Of a stretch of DNA of 64,000 nt, positions 41,467 through 51,175 are shown piece by piece. This DNA is from Streptomyces sp. HUAS MG91 (GTDB taxonomy: Bacteria > Actinomycetota > Actinomycetes > Streptomycetales > Streptomycetaceae). Location: positions 1,798,001-1,862,000 of the forward strand of contig NZ_CP159534.1 of NCBI RefSeq assembly GCF_040529335.1. Reading direction: 5' to 3'. Numbering within the stretch: the stretch's first letter is position 1; the number at the start of each line of letters is the position of its first letter. The translations under genes and the position numbers were made by a program. The notes below the pieces were generated by a model. That model was given only the letters and a program-made list of their open reading frames with translations, was not told the DNA's origin and made no database searches.

Positions 41467-43820
41467 TTGTCGCCCTGCCCTTCGCCGGTGTTCTGCTCGG
41501 TGCCCTCGGGGGCGGTTTCCCTGGCGGCCCGTTCCCGCTCCACGCTGATGGATCCGCGCATGTGGGCGCTGCGCAGCCCGGACAGCATTCCGGAGACGTC
41601 CTCGGGGCTGCGCTCGACGGCGGGCCCCTCGGGTGCGGGCCTGGCGGGCGCGTCCGCCTCGGTCACGGCCTTCGCGATGGCGCTGCGCTGCGGGCGCTTG
41701 ACGAGCCCGTTGCGGGTGCGGGACGCCGACGACGCGGACCTGGGTGCCGCGGCCGCGGCGACGGTCTGCTCCCGGCGCGGGGCGGGCAGCACGGCCTCGC
41801 CGCCGCCGGTGCGTCCGGCCGTGACGGGCCGGGCCGCGGCCGCCTTCACGGCCCTCTCCCTGGGGGTCTCCCCCTGCGGCGCGGCGGGCCCGGCCGCCGT
41901 CGGCTCCGCCTCGGTGAGCAGCGTGGACGGGATGAGGACACGGGCCACGACACCGGCGGCGGGCGCCTCGCCGAGGCGGACCTCGATGCCGCACTTGCGG
42001 GCGAGCGCGCCGACCACGAAGTGGCCGAGGAACCGGGTGGGTTCGGCCATGAAGCTGGCGGTGCCGGAGAGCCGTACGTTGGCCTCGGCGAGCGCCTGGG
42101 TGTCCATGCCGAGCCCGTGGTCGACGATCGCGATGAGGTACCCGGCGCTGGTGCGCCGCCCCTCGATCTCCACGTCGGAGTCGGGCGGCGAGAAGCTCAG
42201 CGCGTTCTCCACCAGCTCGGCGATCAGGTGGGCGAGTTCGGCGACGACGGAGCCGGACACCTGGGCGGGCTCGACCCGGCGCAGGGTGACGCGGCGGTAC
42301 TCCTCGACCTCGGAGAGCGAGGCGCGCAGGACGTCGTTGACGGAGAGCGGGGTCGCCCAGGTGCGGGGGCTGGACTCCCCTGCGAGGACGAGCAGGGACT
42401 CGGCGTTGCGGCGCATACGGGTGGCCAGGTGGTCGAGTTCGAAGAGGTTGGCGAGGGTGTCGGGGTCGGCGTCCTCGTGCTCCAGCTTGTTGATGAAGCC
42501 GATCTGGCGGCGCACCAGGTTCTGGTTGCGGCGGCCGAGGCTGACCAGCGACTCGGTGGCGTTCCTGCGCAGCACGGCCTGCTCGGTGGCGAGGTCGAAG
42601 GCGGCGCGCTGCACCCGGTCGAAGGCGTCGGCCACCTCGCGCACCTCGGCGCCGGCGCGGGCGTCGAGCCCGAGCGGCGCGGGCGGCGCGGGCGCCTCGC
42701 CCCCGGCGGCGGACTGCACGTCGGCGACGGCCCGCGGCAGCCGCACCCCGGCGACCTCGCGGGCCTCCTGGGCGAGTCCGCTGAGCGGCGCGGACACGGA
42801 TCGTACGCAGTCGCGGGCGAGGGCGGCGAGGGCGCCGATCACGGCGAGCGCGAGCAGCACAAAGAGCAGCAGGTCCCGCTGGGCGGAGCTCTCCAGCTGG
42901 GCGGCGCGCGCCTCGACGTCGGAGCCGATGGAGATCTGGACGTCCCGCAGGCCGTTGATGGTCGAGGTCATCGTGTCCCACCAGGCCATGGGCGGGACGT
43001 CGGCGGCGGCGAGGCGGCCCGCGCCGTGCACGGCGACCGACTCGTAGGCGAGGGCGCGCTCGGCGTCGGGGGTGGCCAGCGCGGTGTCGAGCCGGCGCTG
43101 CTGCGCCGCGGTCGCGGTGCGCGGGAAGGAGGTCAGCGCGGCCAGCCGGCCCGACCTGATCTCCATGAACCGGCTGTAGTCGTCGCCGCGGAAGCGGCCG
43201 CCGGCCCGGACGGAGCCCAGCACGATGGCGCGCTCCTGCCCGAGGTACTCCTTGGCGGTGCCGAGGACCTGGAGCGACTGGTAGGCGTCGCGCAGCCGTG
43301 CGTCGTCGACGTCGCCGAGGCCGCGCCCGGCCTTGGCGAACTGGGCGATGGTGTTGGTGAAGTAGTCGAAGGTGGCCTTCACCTGCCCGGAGCCGTCGTC
43401 CGCGGCGGAGCGGATCCCGGCGAGTCCGCCGAGCCGCCCGAGCGCGTCGCGTGCCGCGCCGGCTCCCTCGCGCCGCGCGAGCGCGGTCTCCAGGGCGGTG
43501 CGGGCGGCGTCGGTGGCCTTGCGCTGGGCGGGGAGCTTGGCGGCGAACTGCTGGACGCCGCCGACGTACCCGGTGGTGAGGCCGCGCTCCTTCTGCAGCT
43601 CGTGGACGAGGCCCTGGAGGGTGACCTCCAGGCGTGCGTTGCCGGCGGTGGCGGACGCGCCGCGGTAGCCGGAGATCTGCTCGGCGGCGAAGACCCCGAG
43701 CAGGGCGAGGAGCACGGCGAGCGCGAGTCCGAGGATGCGCAGCAGCCGGGTCCGGATGGTCGTGCTTGTTCTGGGCCGGGGAAAAGCCCTCTTGAACTGA
43801 ACGGTCGACAGGAGTTCCAC
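41463..43820 (-). CDS. cvnA: Conservon sensor-kinase-like protein with nitrate/nitrite-type sensor domain (CvnA)
   Basis: 785 residues. Helix about 26-48, an outer NIT-type sensor domain (about 50-310, with HELQKERGLTTGYV), a second helix (about 312-335), a linker, and a HATPase domain: N-box AELVENALSFSPPD and G-box VDHGLGM. I see no clear phosphoacceptor His box, as in many CvnA proteins. The last 170 residues are disordered, rich in Ala/Pro/Arg. GTG 43820 with AAGG upstream. No cytochrome P450 gene (cvnE) follows the set. Confidence 0.92.
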   Translation of the reverse strand: MELLSTVQFKRAFPRPRTSTTIRTRLLRILGLALAVLLALLGVFAAEQISGYRGASATAGNARLEVTLQGLVHELQKERGLTTGYVGGVQQFAAKLPAQRKATDAARTALETALARREGAGAARDALGRLGGLAGIRSAADDGSGQVKATFDYFTNTIAQFAKAGRGLGDVDDARLRDAYQSLQVLGTAKEYLGQERAIVLGSVRAGGRFRGDDYSRFMEIRSGRLAALTSFPRTATAAQQRRLDTALATPDAERALAYESVAVHGAGRLAAADVPPMAWWDTMTSTINGLRDVQISIGSDVEARAAQLESSAQRDLLLFVLLALAVIGALAALARDCVRSVSAPLSGLAQEAREVAGVRLPRAVADVQSAAGGEAPAPPAPLGLDARAGAEVREVADAFDRVQRAAFDLATEQAVLRRNATESLVSLGRRNQNLVRRQIGFINKLEHEDADPDTLANLFELDHLATRMRRNAESLLVLAGESSPRTWATPLSVNDVLRASLSEVEEYRRVTLRRVEPAQVSGSVVAELAHLIAELVENALSFSPPDSDVEIEGRRTSAGYLIAIVDHGLGMDTQALAEANVRLSGTASFMAEPTRFLGHFVVGALARKCGIEVRLGEAPAAGVVARVLIPSTLLTEAEPTAAGPAAPQGETPRERAVKAAAARPVTAGRTGGGEAVLPAPRREQTVAAAAAPRSASSASRTRNGLVKRPQRSAIAKAVTEADAPARPAPEGPAVERSPEDVSGMLSGLRSAHMRGSISVERERAARETAPEGTEQNTGEGQGDK

Positions 43821-44016
43821 GGAAGTGCCTTATGGAGAGGGCGAGTTGACGGGGCAGAAACGCTGCTTCTGCGCCCGCCCAACGACCCCTCTCAGGCTCC
43901 GGTCACCGGATCATGTGTTTGTTTTACGCCCCGGAAACAGCGTCTTCGCGGCCCCGCAGGTGGAACCGCGGCCCCGGTCCGGCGCCCACGTCTCCGTATA
44001 CAGGGCCAGCGCCTCA

Positions 44017-45318
44017 CTAACCGCAGTCACAGCACGAGCAGCATTCGCAGCACTCACAGGCCTCGCAGCACGAGCAGTCGGGACAGTCGCAGTCGCAGTT
44101 GCTGCAACAGCCCTCCCGCTTCTTGCGCGACCAGGGGCCCTCGAACTCGTCGGCGCAGCAGACCTTGCAGGTGCAGCAGAGCCCGATCGCCACGGCGCAC
44201 CCGGCGAGGAGCCCGCGCTTGCCGGGCTTGGGCGGCTGGAACGACGGCCCGCCGCCGAAACCACCGGGCCCACCCGGCCCTCCGGGACCGCCCGGGTTGC
44301 CACCGCCGTACGGATTGCCGCCCCCGTACGGATTGTTGGACTCGTACGCGCCCGATCCCGTCGGCGCGTAGGGGCTGCCCGGGGCCCCGGTCGGCACCCA
44401 GCCGTCCTGCCCGTCCCGTCCCGCCGACGCGGTCCCGGTGTGCCCGCACGTCCCCGTCACCCCGAACACCCGGTCCACGGACCGCCCCACCTCGTGCGCG
44501 AGCAGCAGATGCGCCAGCTTGCCGTCCACGAAGTCGACCTCGCGCAGGGCGAGCCGGATCCCGTGCACGGCGTCGTCGGCGAGCCGGCGCGCCTCGGCGA
44601 GGCCGGTGCCGGTCGCGGCGAGCGGGTTCCACGCCTCGGACGCGGCGTCCTCGGCCAGGTCCTCCACGGCGTCGAGGAGGTGCGCGAGCCGCCCGAAGAG
44701 GCGGCCCGCTTCGGCCAGCGGCTCGGCGTTCCGCGGTCGCCCGGCGAGTCGCGCGGTGTGCGCGAACGCGGCGGCGGTCGCGGTCTCCGTCGGCTCGGTG
44801 ACCGTGAGCAGGGCGGTGCCGGGCCCGGCCAGCGCCTCGATGCCGACCTGCCGTTCGACGGCGTCGAGCAGCACGGCGGTGTCGAAGCCGACGTCGGACC
44901 CGGTGCGGGTTCCGGCCCGGCCCCAGCTCGCCGCGACCCTGCGGGCGGCGAGGGCGACCGGTCTGCGGGCGAAGAGCCCGTCCCGGTCGTCGACGTGGTC
45001 GCGCACCTTCGCGGCGGCGAGCACCAGGGAGACGGCGGCCGCGAGCCGGGCCCCCTCGCCCTGGGCGACGGACGCGGTCCGCATCCCGCGCAGCGGGCAG
45101 GGCCCGGCCTGGCGCCGCCAGGCTCCGGCGGTGCCGGGCCGCTCGGCCTGAGCCTCCGTCAGAACCGAGATCAGCAAACCGTCATAGTTCGTGACGACCC
45201 GGGCGAACTGCCCGTGGTCGCCGCGCAGTGCCAGACAGAGGCCGCACAGGTGGGCCATCCACTGGGTCTTGAGGTGCTCTCCGAGCCGATGACTGCAGGG
45301 CCGGACAATTCCGAACAA
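44017..45318 (-). CDS. DUF5685-family protein with Cys-rich C-terminal tail
   Basis: 433 residues. Residues 1-290 are the helical DUF5685 domain, with conserved Cys and His (FGIVRPCSHRLG, WMAHLCGLCLALRGDHGQF). A Gly/Pro/Asn-rich linker carries NPYGGG repeats, followed by one hydrophobic segment with Cys (GLLAGCAVAIGLCCTCKVCC). The final 30 residues contain 16 Cys in CC, CxC and CxxC patterns separated by Asp, Glu and Ser, like a metallothionein. Function unknown; metal binding at the membrane is inference. Start TTG 45318 with GGGGGAG upstream, at the family N-terminus. Confidence 0.82.
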   Translation of the reverse strand: MFGIVRPCSHRLGEHLKTQWMAHLCGLCLALRGDHGQFARVVTNYDGLLISVLTEAQAERPGTAGAWRRQAGPCPLRGMRTASVAQGEGARLAAAVSLVLAAAKVRDHVDDRDGLFARRPVALAARRVAASWGRAGTRTGSDVGFDTAVLLDAVERQVGIEALAGPGTALLTVTEPTETATAAAFAHTARLAGRPRNAEPLAEAGRLFGRLAHLLDAVEDLAEDAASEAWNPLAATGTGLAEARRLADDAVHGIRLALREVDFVDGKLAHLLLAHEVGRSVDRVFGVTGTCGHTGTASAGRDGQDGWVPTGAPGSPYAPTGSGAYESNNPYGGGNPYGGGNPGGPGGPGGPGGFGGGPSFQPPKPGKRGLLAGCAVAIGLCCTCKVCCADEFEGPWSRKKREGCCSNCDCDCPDCSCCEACECCECCSCCDCG

Positions 45319-45686
45319 GGCGACTCCCCCGTGCGCCGGATGACGAAGCGTCAACCAGGGCGGTCAACCTCGTCCGCATGACGCGCCGCCGCCCAAGTGA
45401 CCGTGAACGACGGGCATCGTATCGAGCCTTCGTCCGCCTTCTCGTTCACCCGTACGCACCCCCGATCACCCAAACGCCGCGAAGAATCATATTTCACTCA
45501 CCGTCAGCAGCTCGGGCCCGTACAGCCCTTGGGAACGCCGGGGCAACACCGTGTTGACTCTGCACCAGTACCGTCACGAAAACCCCGCGCGGCGACTATC
45601 CACTTGGCGCGGCATCCGCATCATGGATGAACATGGGGATGCAGGACATGCGGAACGCAGAGGAACCGCGGTGAGAGGAGGCGTCC
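45319..45686. other. 368-bp gene-free region
   Basis: Between the divergent DUF5685 and sepF-like genes. It includes a comparatively A/T-rich stretch (45480-45500, AATCATATTTCAC) and presumably holds both promoters. A 58-codon frame from ATG 45379 has no ribosome site and non-coding composition. Confidence 0.5.
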
Positions 45687-46133
45687 ATGGGATCGGTGCG
45701 CAAGGCGAGTGCCTGGCTTGGCCTCGTCGACGACAACGATGACGAGCGTTACTACGACGACGACTACGACGAGGGGCCCGAGCCCCCTGCGGGCGGCGCC
45801 GCCTGGGTCACCGACCCGCGCGTGAAGGTCGCCGAGGACAAGGCCGAGGAAGAGGGCCGGCGGATCGGCACCGTGACCCCGGACAGCTTCCGCGACGCAC
45901 GCCGGATCGGGGAGATGTTCCGGGACGGGGTCCCGGTCATCATGAACCTCACGTCGATGGAGCCCGCCGACGCCAAGCGCGTCGTCGACTTCGCGGCCGG
46001 GCTCATCTTCGGTCTGCGCGGTTCGATCGACCGGGTCGCGACCCGGGTGTTCCTGCTGACCCCCGCGGACACGCAGATCGTGTCCGGCCGGGAGGCCAAG
46101 GTTCAGCAGGACGGTTTCTTCAACCAGAGCTGA
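45687..46133 (+). CDS. SepF-like cell division protein
   Basis: 148 residues. The SepF core ([66 protein letters not shown]) follows an acidic Tyr/Asp-rich linker and a short amphipathic N-terminus ([14 protein letters not shown]) suited to membrane binding. SepF links FtsZ to the membrane. Streptomycetes carry one sepF in the ftsZ cluster plus stand-alone paralogues (SflA/SflB) that affect hyphal tips and septation. This solitary copy is such a paralogue, likely SflA, from memory. AGAGGAG precedes ATG. Confidence 0.9.
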   Translation: MGSVRKASAWLGLVDDNDDERYYDDDYDEGPEPPAGGAAWVTDPRVKVAEDKAEEEGRRIGTVTPDSFRDARRIGEMFRDGVPVIMNLTSMEPADAKRVVDFAAGLIFGLRGSIDRVATRVFLLTPADTQIVSGREAKVQQDGFFNQS

Positions 46134-46140
46134 CCGTCGG

Positions 46141-46166
46141 GTGGGCGGTGCCGCAGCCCCGCCCAC
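46141..46166. terminator. Hairpin between sepF-like and MFS genes
   Basis: GTGGGCGG (46141-46148) pairs with CCGCCCAC (46159-46166) around a 10-nt loop, in the 50-bp gap between convergent genes. Confidence 0.55.
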
Positions 46167-46183
46167 TCGATGGTCGGACGGCC

Positions 46184-47800
46184 TCAGACGACGGAAGACT
46201 CGGCGCGGGACGGCCTGCGCGGGGCGGCGACCCCGGACGCCGGGCCCTCCTCCTCGCACTCCATCCGGCGCGGCAGCCACAGGGCGGCGAGCGCGCCGAG
46301 GAACAGCAGCACCGCGCTGACGATCAGGGTGACGTGCAGCCCGTGCACGAAGGCGGTGCGCGCGGCGTCGCGCAGAGCGGCGCCCGCCCGGCCGCCCAGA
46401 TCGCCGGCGATCTCGTACGCCTCCCCCAGCGAGTGTCCCGCGGCCCCGCTGGTCTTCCCGGAGACCCCGGAGACATGGTCGAGGCCGGGCGCGTACGCGG
46501 CGTTCATGACCGAGCCGAGCAGCGCGATGCCCATGCCGGCGCCCAGCTGGTAGGAGGTCTCGCCGATGGCGGCGGCGCCCCCCGCGTCATCGGCCGGCGC
46601 CTCGGTGAGCATCGACTCGTACGCCCCGAACAGCGTGCTCTGGAAACCGAAGCCCAGCAGTATGAAGCCGAAGCTGAGCAGCCACGGCCGGTCCTCCTGG
46701 CCCATCAGGCAGAGCAGCAGCACCGCGCAGGCCGTCAGCGCGAAACCGGACGCCACCATGCCGCGCGGCCCGAAGCGGCGCAGATTGGCGGAGCCGAGCA
46801 CCCCCGCGGCCATCGCGGCGAAGGTGAGCGGCAGCATCCGCAGGCCGGTCTCCAGCGGGCTGAGCCCGAGCACCAGCTGGAGGTACTGGACGGCGATCAG
46901 CTCCAGGCCGACCAGCGCCAGCATGGCGATGACGATGCAGCCGACGGACGTCGAGAACGCGGCCCGCGCGAACAGCCGCATGTCGATCAGCGGGTGCTCG
47001 CGCCGCCGCTGGCGCCGTACGAACAGGATCAGGAGCGCCACTCCGGCCAGGAACGGCAGGACCGCCTCCGGGGCGAGCAGGTCCCGCTCGGTGCCCCACT
47101 GCTTGATGCCGTAGACGACACCGAGCACGCCGAGCGCCGCGAGCAGCGCCCCGGCCAGGTCCCACGGCCCGTCCGAGCGGCCCTTGGACTCGGGTACCAG
47201 GATCCGGCAGAGCGGCAGCATGACCGCCATCAGCGGGATGTTGATGAGGAAGACGGATCCCCACCAGTAGTGCTCGACGAGGAAGCCGCCGAGGACGGGT
47301 CCGGTGGCGGCGCCGATCGCGGCGACGGCGGTCCACACGCCGATGGCGACGGCCCGCTCGTGCCGGTCGGGGAAGACGTCCCGCAGGATCGACAGTGTCG
47401 CGGGCATGATCATCGCGCCGCCGATGCCGAGCAGGGCGCGGGCCGCGATGAGCACCTGGGCGGTGTCGGAGAAGACGGCGAGCGCCGAGGCCGCGCCGAA
47501 CAGGGCGTACCCGAGCAGCAGGATCCGGCGCCGGCCGACTCTGTCGCCGAGCGTGCCGAAGAGGATCAGCAGCGAGGCGCAGACCAGCGGGTAGGCGTCG
47601 CCGATCCACAGCAGCTCGACCGAGGTGGGCTTCAGGTCCTCGGTGACCGAGGGCAGGGCGACGTAGAGGATGGTCGAGTCGAGCGCGACCAGGAGCAGGC
47701 TCGTGCACAGGACGACGAGGACGACCCAGCGATTGGTGCGGGCGCGCGTCGCGGCGAGCAGTCCGCGCAGCCGCCCGGTGGCCGTGCTCGTCCCGGACAT
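46184..47800 (-). CDS. MFS drug exporter, 14-helix DHA2 type
   Basis: 538 residues with 14 predicted helices. Motif A is GTLGDRVGRRRILLLG, motif C is IGAATGPVLGGFLVEHYWW, and LVALDSTILYVALPSV is the DHA2 first-helix pattern. These proteins export lipophilic drugs with protons. ATG 47800 follows GGGAGG. No local regulator gene is seen. Substrate unknown. Confidence 0.92.
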   Translation of the reverse strand: MSGTSTATGRLRGLLAATRARTNRWVVLVVLCTSLLLVALDSTILYVALPSVTEDLKPTSVELLWIGDAYPLVCASLLILFGTLGDRVGRRRILLLGYALFGAASALAVFSDTAQVLIAARALLGIGGAMIMPATLSILRDVFPDRHERAVAIGVWTAVAAIGAATGPVLGGFLVEHYWWGSVFLINIPLMAVMLPLCRILVPESKGRSDGPWDLAGALLAALGVLGVVYGIKQWGTERDLLAPEAVLPFLAGVALLILFVRRQRRREHPLIDMRLFARAAFSTSVGCIVIAMLALVGLELIAVQYLQLVLGLSPLETGLRMLPLTFAAMAAGVLGSANLRRFGPRGMVASGFALTACAVLLLCLMGQEDRPWLLSFGFILLGFGFQSTLFGAYESMLTEAPADDAGGAAAIGETSYQLGAGMGIALLGSVMNAAYAPGLDHVSGVSGKTSGAAGHSLGEAYEIAGDLGGRAGAALRDAARTAFVHGLHVTLIVSAVLLFLGALAALWLPRRMECEEEGPASGVAAPRRPSRAESSVV

Positions 47801-48048
47801 GTGCGTACCTCCCAGTGGTCCTCGCGTTCGGCGGATCCGGGGGCTGGGGATGTCCCTCGGTCTCCGGTCGGGAGGAGTCGGCTCCCGGCCCCGCAGCGAT
47901 CAGGCGAGTGAGCCGTCAGAGTACGCGAGTTCGGGCCGGTCAGAGGTGGCGGGGCTCTCACGGAACGGGCTCACGCGTGTGGTGTGCGCCACTCGCGCGG
48001 GACGGGTGGCGTCCGGAGCACGGGAGGCGACCGCCGATAATCGGGGCC

Positions 48049-49188
48049 GTGACGGACGATGATCGACAAGACCGGCCCGGGCCGCGACGGGCGGCCCCGG
48101 CCCTCCTCGGGTACGCGGCCGTGCGCGCCCTCGGTGTGCTCGTGCTGGCACTGTGGAGCGCCGCCGAGGGCAAGAGCTGGCTGACGCTGCTGACCGCCCG
48201 CTGGGACTCGCTCTGGTACACGCGGGTCGCCGAGCACGGCTACGGCTGGTCGGTGACGCTGCCCGACGGGAGCGTGCACTCCAACCTCGCGTTCTTCCCG
48301 CTGCTGCCGTGGCTGGAGCGGCTGGTGTCGGCGCTCACCCCGCTCTCGTACGGCACGGCGGGCATGGTGGTGAGCTGGCTCGCCTCGCTGGCGGCGGCGT
48401 GGGGGATCTACGCGGTCGGGGCCCGCGTCGCCGGCCACCGGGCCGGGGTCTGTCTCGCGGTGCTCTGGGGCGCGCTGCCCATCGGGATCGTGGCGTCGAT
48501 GGCGTACAGCGAGGCCCTGTTCACGGCGCTCGCGGCGTGGGGACTGTACGCGGTCCTGCGGCGCCACTGGGTGACGGCCGGTCTGCTCGCCTCGCTGGCG
48601 GGGCTGACCCGGCCGATCGGCGCGGCGGTCGTGGCGGCGGTGTGGGTGGCGGCCGCGCTGTGGGTGCGGCGGGAGCGGCGGGTGCCGTGGCGACTCGTGG
48701 CCGGGGTGCTGCTCGCGCCGGTGGGCGCGGCCTCGTACGTGCTGTGGGTCGGGCACCGCACGGGCGGCGGGCTCTTCGGCTATCTCGACGTCCAGGGGCA
48801 GTGGGGCAACGGCTTCGACGGCGGTCTGGCGTTCGCCCGGTTCGTCGCCGACAAGTTCACCTCGCTGCCCGGCGCGCTCGCCGGGACCGGGCTGATCGTC
48901 GGGGTCGTGCTCGTCCTGTGGCTGTACGTGACCGGGGTGCGCCGGGGCCAGCCGGTACCGCTGCTCGTCTACACGGGGATCGTGCTCGCGCTTGCCCTGT
49001 GTTCCTCGGGGTACTTCGGTTCGAAGCCCCGGCTGATGCTGCCCGCGTTCCCGCTGCTGCTGCCGCCGGCGGTGGCCCTGGCCCGGTGGCACACCCGCCG
49101 ACCTGCGGCGGCGTGGGTGCTGGGCGGGCTCGCGCTGATCTCGGCCGGGTACGGGGCGTTCTGGCTGAACGGCTCGGGGCCGCCGTGA
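48049..49188 (+). CDS. Multi-pass glycosyltransferase-like membrane protein (PIG-V/mannosyltransferase type)
   Basis: 379 residues, about ten helices. LTARWDSLWYTRVAEHGYGW near residue 45-65 is the WDxxWY motif in the first outer loop of PIG-V-like GT-C enzymes, which use lipid-linked mannose. GSKPRLMLPAFPLLLPPA near the end is also typical. GTG 48049 is preceded by GGGGCC only, so the start is approximate. Transcribed alone, divergent from the MFS gene. Confidence 0.8.
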   Translation: MTDDDRQDRPGPRRAAPALLGYAAVRALGVLVLALWSAAEGKSWLTLLTARWDSLWYTRVAEHGYGWSVTLPDGSVHSNLAFFPLLPWLERLVSALTPLSYGTAGMVVSWLASLAAAWGIYAVGARVAGHRAGVCLAVLWGALPIGIVASMAYSEALFTALAAWGLYAVLRRHWVTAGLLASLAGLTRPIGAAVVAAVWVAAALWVRRERRVPWRLVAGVLLAPVGAASYVLWVGHRTGGGLFGYLDVQGQWGNGFDGGLAFARFVADKFTSLPGALAGTGLIVGVVLVLWLYVTGVRRGQPVPLLVYTGIVLALALCSSGYFGSKPRLMLPAFPLLLPPAVALARWHTRRPAAAWVLGGLALISAGYGAFWLNGSGPP

Positions 49189-49412
49189 CCGGTCCCGTCC
49201 GCCCCTGACCGGACGGAGAATTCCGTGCCAGCACGCGGTGAACGCATTCAAAAGCGAACTAAAACCGGCCTGTTTAAACGATCACCGAATTCACGGGAAC
49301 AGGGCTCTCCGGTAATCGGAATCCGGGGAATAAACTCCGGGCTGAGATCAATCCCACATCACATCGTCATCACAAAGCCCCTGTTTCGAGCCGGTCCGCC
49401 ACTCACCCGCTG

Positions 49413-49426
49413 TAGCGTCGATTGGG
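49413..49426 (+). promoter_or_regulatory. -10 element of a probable leaderless PAP2 transcript
   Basis: TAGCGT (49413-49418) ends 7 bp before GTG 49426, and no Shine-Dalgarno sequence is present. Transcription would start at or next to the start codon. The 200 bp upstream are unusually A/T-rich for this chromosome (for example GTTTAAAC near 49273). Confidence 0.5.
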
Positions 49427-50415
49427 TGCGTACCGAACCAAACCTGACCCGCCGGGTCGAGCGGGTCTTCGCCCGGCTCGACCGCGAGCCCGAACGGCCG
49501 GTGCATGTGGGGATGCCCCACATGAGCCGGCACCGCGTCGTGCTCTTCGGGCTGACCCTGTCCTTCTACCTCGCGATCGTGGTGGCCGTGCTGGCCACGT
49601 CGCGGCTGGTCGCGTTCGACTGGCAGGTCATGTTCTTCCGGCCCTACCAGCAGTGGCCGGAGATCCACGCGTTCCTCGACTACTGGGTCGTGCTCGGCCA
49701 GCGCGGCCCGACGGCCGTGATGGTGACGGCCTGGCTGGGCTGGCGCTCGTGGCGCCAGCACACCCTGCGCCCCCTGCTGATGTTCGGTACCGCCCTGCTG
49801 CTGCTCAATGCCACGGTGGGCGCCGCCAAGTACGGCATGGGCCGCGCGGGCCCGCACTACGCCACCATGATCGGCTCGAACGAGATGTGGCAGGGCGGCG
49901 ACATATTCCCTTCGGGCCACACGGCGAACGCAGTGGTGACGTGGGGCATCCTCGCCTACCTCGCCTCCACCCCCCGGGCCCGCCGCTGGCTGTCCGCCGT
50001 CTCCGCGGTGATCTCCCTCAGCGTCGGCCTGACCACCGTCTACCTCGGTACGCACTGGCTGAGCGACGTCCTCCTGGGCTGGGCCGCCGGCCTGCTGATC
50101 CTGCTCGCGCTGCCCTGGCTGGAGCCGCCGGTCGCCAAGGTCGAGGCGCGCATCCTCGCGGTGCGCGACCGCCTGTGGGCCCGCCGCACCGACTCCGGGA
50201 CGGCCGCCGAGCCGCTCCCGGCCCCCGCCCCCGCACGCACCCGCGAGCCGGTCGGGACGCCGAACCGCCCGGGGAGCCGCCCCTCGGCGCTCCTCCCCCA
50301 GGGCCCGCACACCCCGCGGGGCGAGCGCACCCCGGTCACCCCGGCGGGCAGCAGACGCCCCGCGAACACCCGGGGATCGACCCGGGCGGGCACAGCGGAC
50401 CCGCAGCGGGCCTAG
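49426..50415 (+). CDS. PAP2-superfamily membrane phosphatase
   Basis: 329 residues with six helices. The three PAP2 motifs are KYGMGRAGP, FPSGHTA and YLGTHWLSD (catalytic His in PSGH and in THWLSD). Likely acts on undecaprenyl or phosphatidate phosphates outside the membrane. The last 95 residues are Pro/Arg/Thr-rich and disordered. The start at GTG 49426 suits a leaderless message; ATG at about 49513 is an alternative that still keeps the first helix. Confidence 0.87.
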   Translation: MRTEPNLTRRVERVFARLDREPERPVHVGMPHMSRHRVVLFGLTLSFYLAIVVAVLATSRLVAFDWQVMFFRPYQQWPEIHAFLDYWVVLGQRGPTAVMVTAWLGWRSWRQHTLRPLLMFGTALLLLNATVGAAKYGMGRAGPHYATMIGSNEMWQGGDIFPSGHTANAVVTWGILAYLASTPRARRWLSAVSAVISLSVGLTTVYLGTHWLSDVLLGWAAGLLILLALPWLEPPVAKVEARILAVRDRLWARRTDSGTAAEPLPAPAPARTREPVGTPNRPGSRPSALLPQGPHTPRGERTPVTPAGSRRPANTRGSTRAGTADPQRA

Positions 50416-50461
50416 GGTCCCCGAGAGCAGCGGGGCCGGTACGCACAACCACCCCGCACGA

Positions 50462-50499
50462 CGAAGGCCCCCGGAGCCGACCGGCTCCGGGGGCCTTCG
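50462..50499. terminator. Strong bidirectional terminator
   Basis: A perfect 17-bp stem (50462-50478 with 50483-50499) and a GACC loop, CGAAGGCCCCCGGAGCC on the left. It serves the convergent PAP2 and I78 inhibitor genes. Confidence 0.85.
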
Positions 50500-50523
50500 C
50501 GTACGCGCGGCGCGTCGGGGGCG

Positions 50524-50727
50524 TCACCCCTTCCAGCAGCGCGTCACCGTGCCGTCCCTGACCTCGAAGTTCAGCCGGCCCGCGCGGTACTCCATGGTGA
50601 CGATCGCGCCCGGCGGCAGCTGCCGGACGGTCGACCAGCCCCGGTCGTGGGCCTGCCGCTCGGCGTGCTCGGCATCGAGACCGACGTAGCCGTCGGGGGT
50701 GTCCTGTGCGTCCTGCGTGGGTGCCAT
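50524..50727 (-). CDS. I78-family peptidase inhibitor-like small protein
   Basis: 67 residues. The second half, WSTVRQLPPGAIVTMEYRAG, then RLNFEVRDGTVTRCWKG, matches the potato-inhibitor-like I78 fold, in which RxxxPGxxxTxxYxxxRLNxxxD is diagnostic. No signal peptide, so it is probably cytoplasmic. ATG 50727 was chosen for length and a GGTGG site; the frame extends to 50802 without support. Confidence 0.8.
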   Translation of the reverse strand: MAPTQDAQDTPDGYVGLDAEHAERQAHDRGWSTVRQLPPGAIVTMEYRAGRLNFEVRDGTVTRCWKG

Positions 50728-51175
50728 GCCGCCACCGTAGGCCGTGTCCGCGGGTGGCGCCAGGCCCGCCCGAATGCCCCCGTCGGACTGTCCTACTGTC
50801 ACGCTTCCGTCACAAGATCACGACGAATCGCGACGCCGAGTTTCCGTCTTTGTTCCTCACACGTTCGAGGGGTTCCTGACTTCTTACGCACTTCTTACGC
50901 GCCCTCGTCGCGCCCGGGGAAGCGCTCCCGGGACACGGAATTCCGGCGCCCCGCGCAATGAGCGCGGCACCGGCTTCAGGACAATTTCCGGGACGCCTTC
51001 CGACCATTCCCGAGCAATTTCGAATCTCCCGGCGACACCGGCGAGTTGAGGCTGTCCGACAATTGCCTGTCCATGCCAGAAACCGGTGCACGCCCTCTGT
51101 CGCGGGGGTGGCGGCGCGAGCATCATGGCCTGAGTTCGAAGCAAGCCCGGACGCGGTGCGGCGAGGGGGCAGGCG
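50728..51175. other. 448-bp gene-free region upstream of ctaD
   Basis: Between the divergent I78 inhibitor and ctaD genes. It contains A/T-richer patches (50860-50900) and a palindromic GAAGCGCTCCC near 50920, but no coding frame with a ribosome site. It probably holds a long ctaD 5' leader. Confidence 0.5.

Noticed and set aside
45379..45552. 58-codon frame upstream of the sepF-like gene
   Set aside because: No ribosome site, composition not coding-like, and it covers a likely promoter.
50912..50935. CebR-like palindrome (TGGGAGCGCTCCCA type) upstream of ctaD
   Set aside because: Only about 11 of 14 positions match and ctaD has no link to cellulose use.
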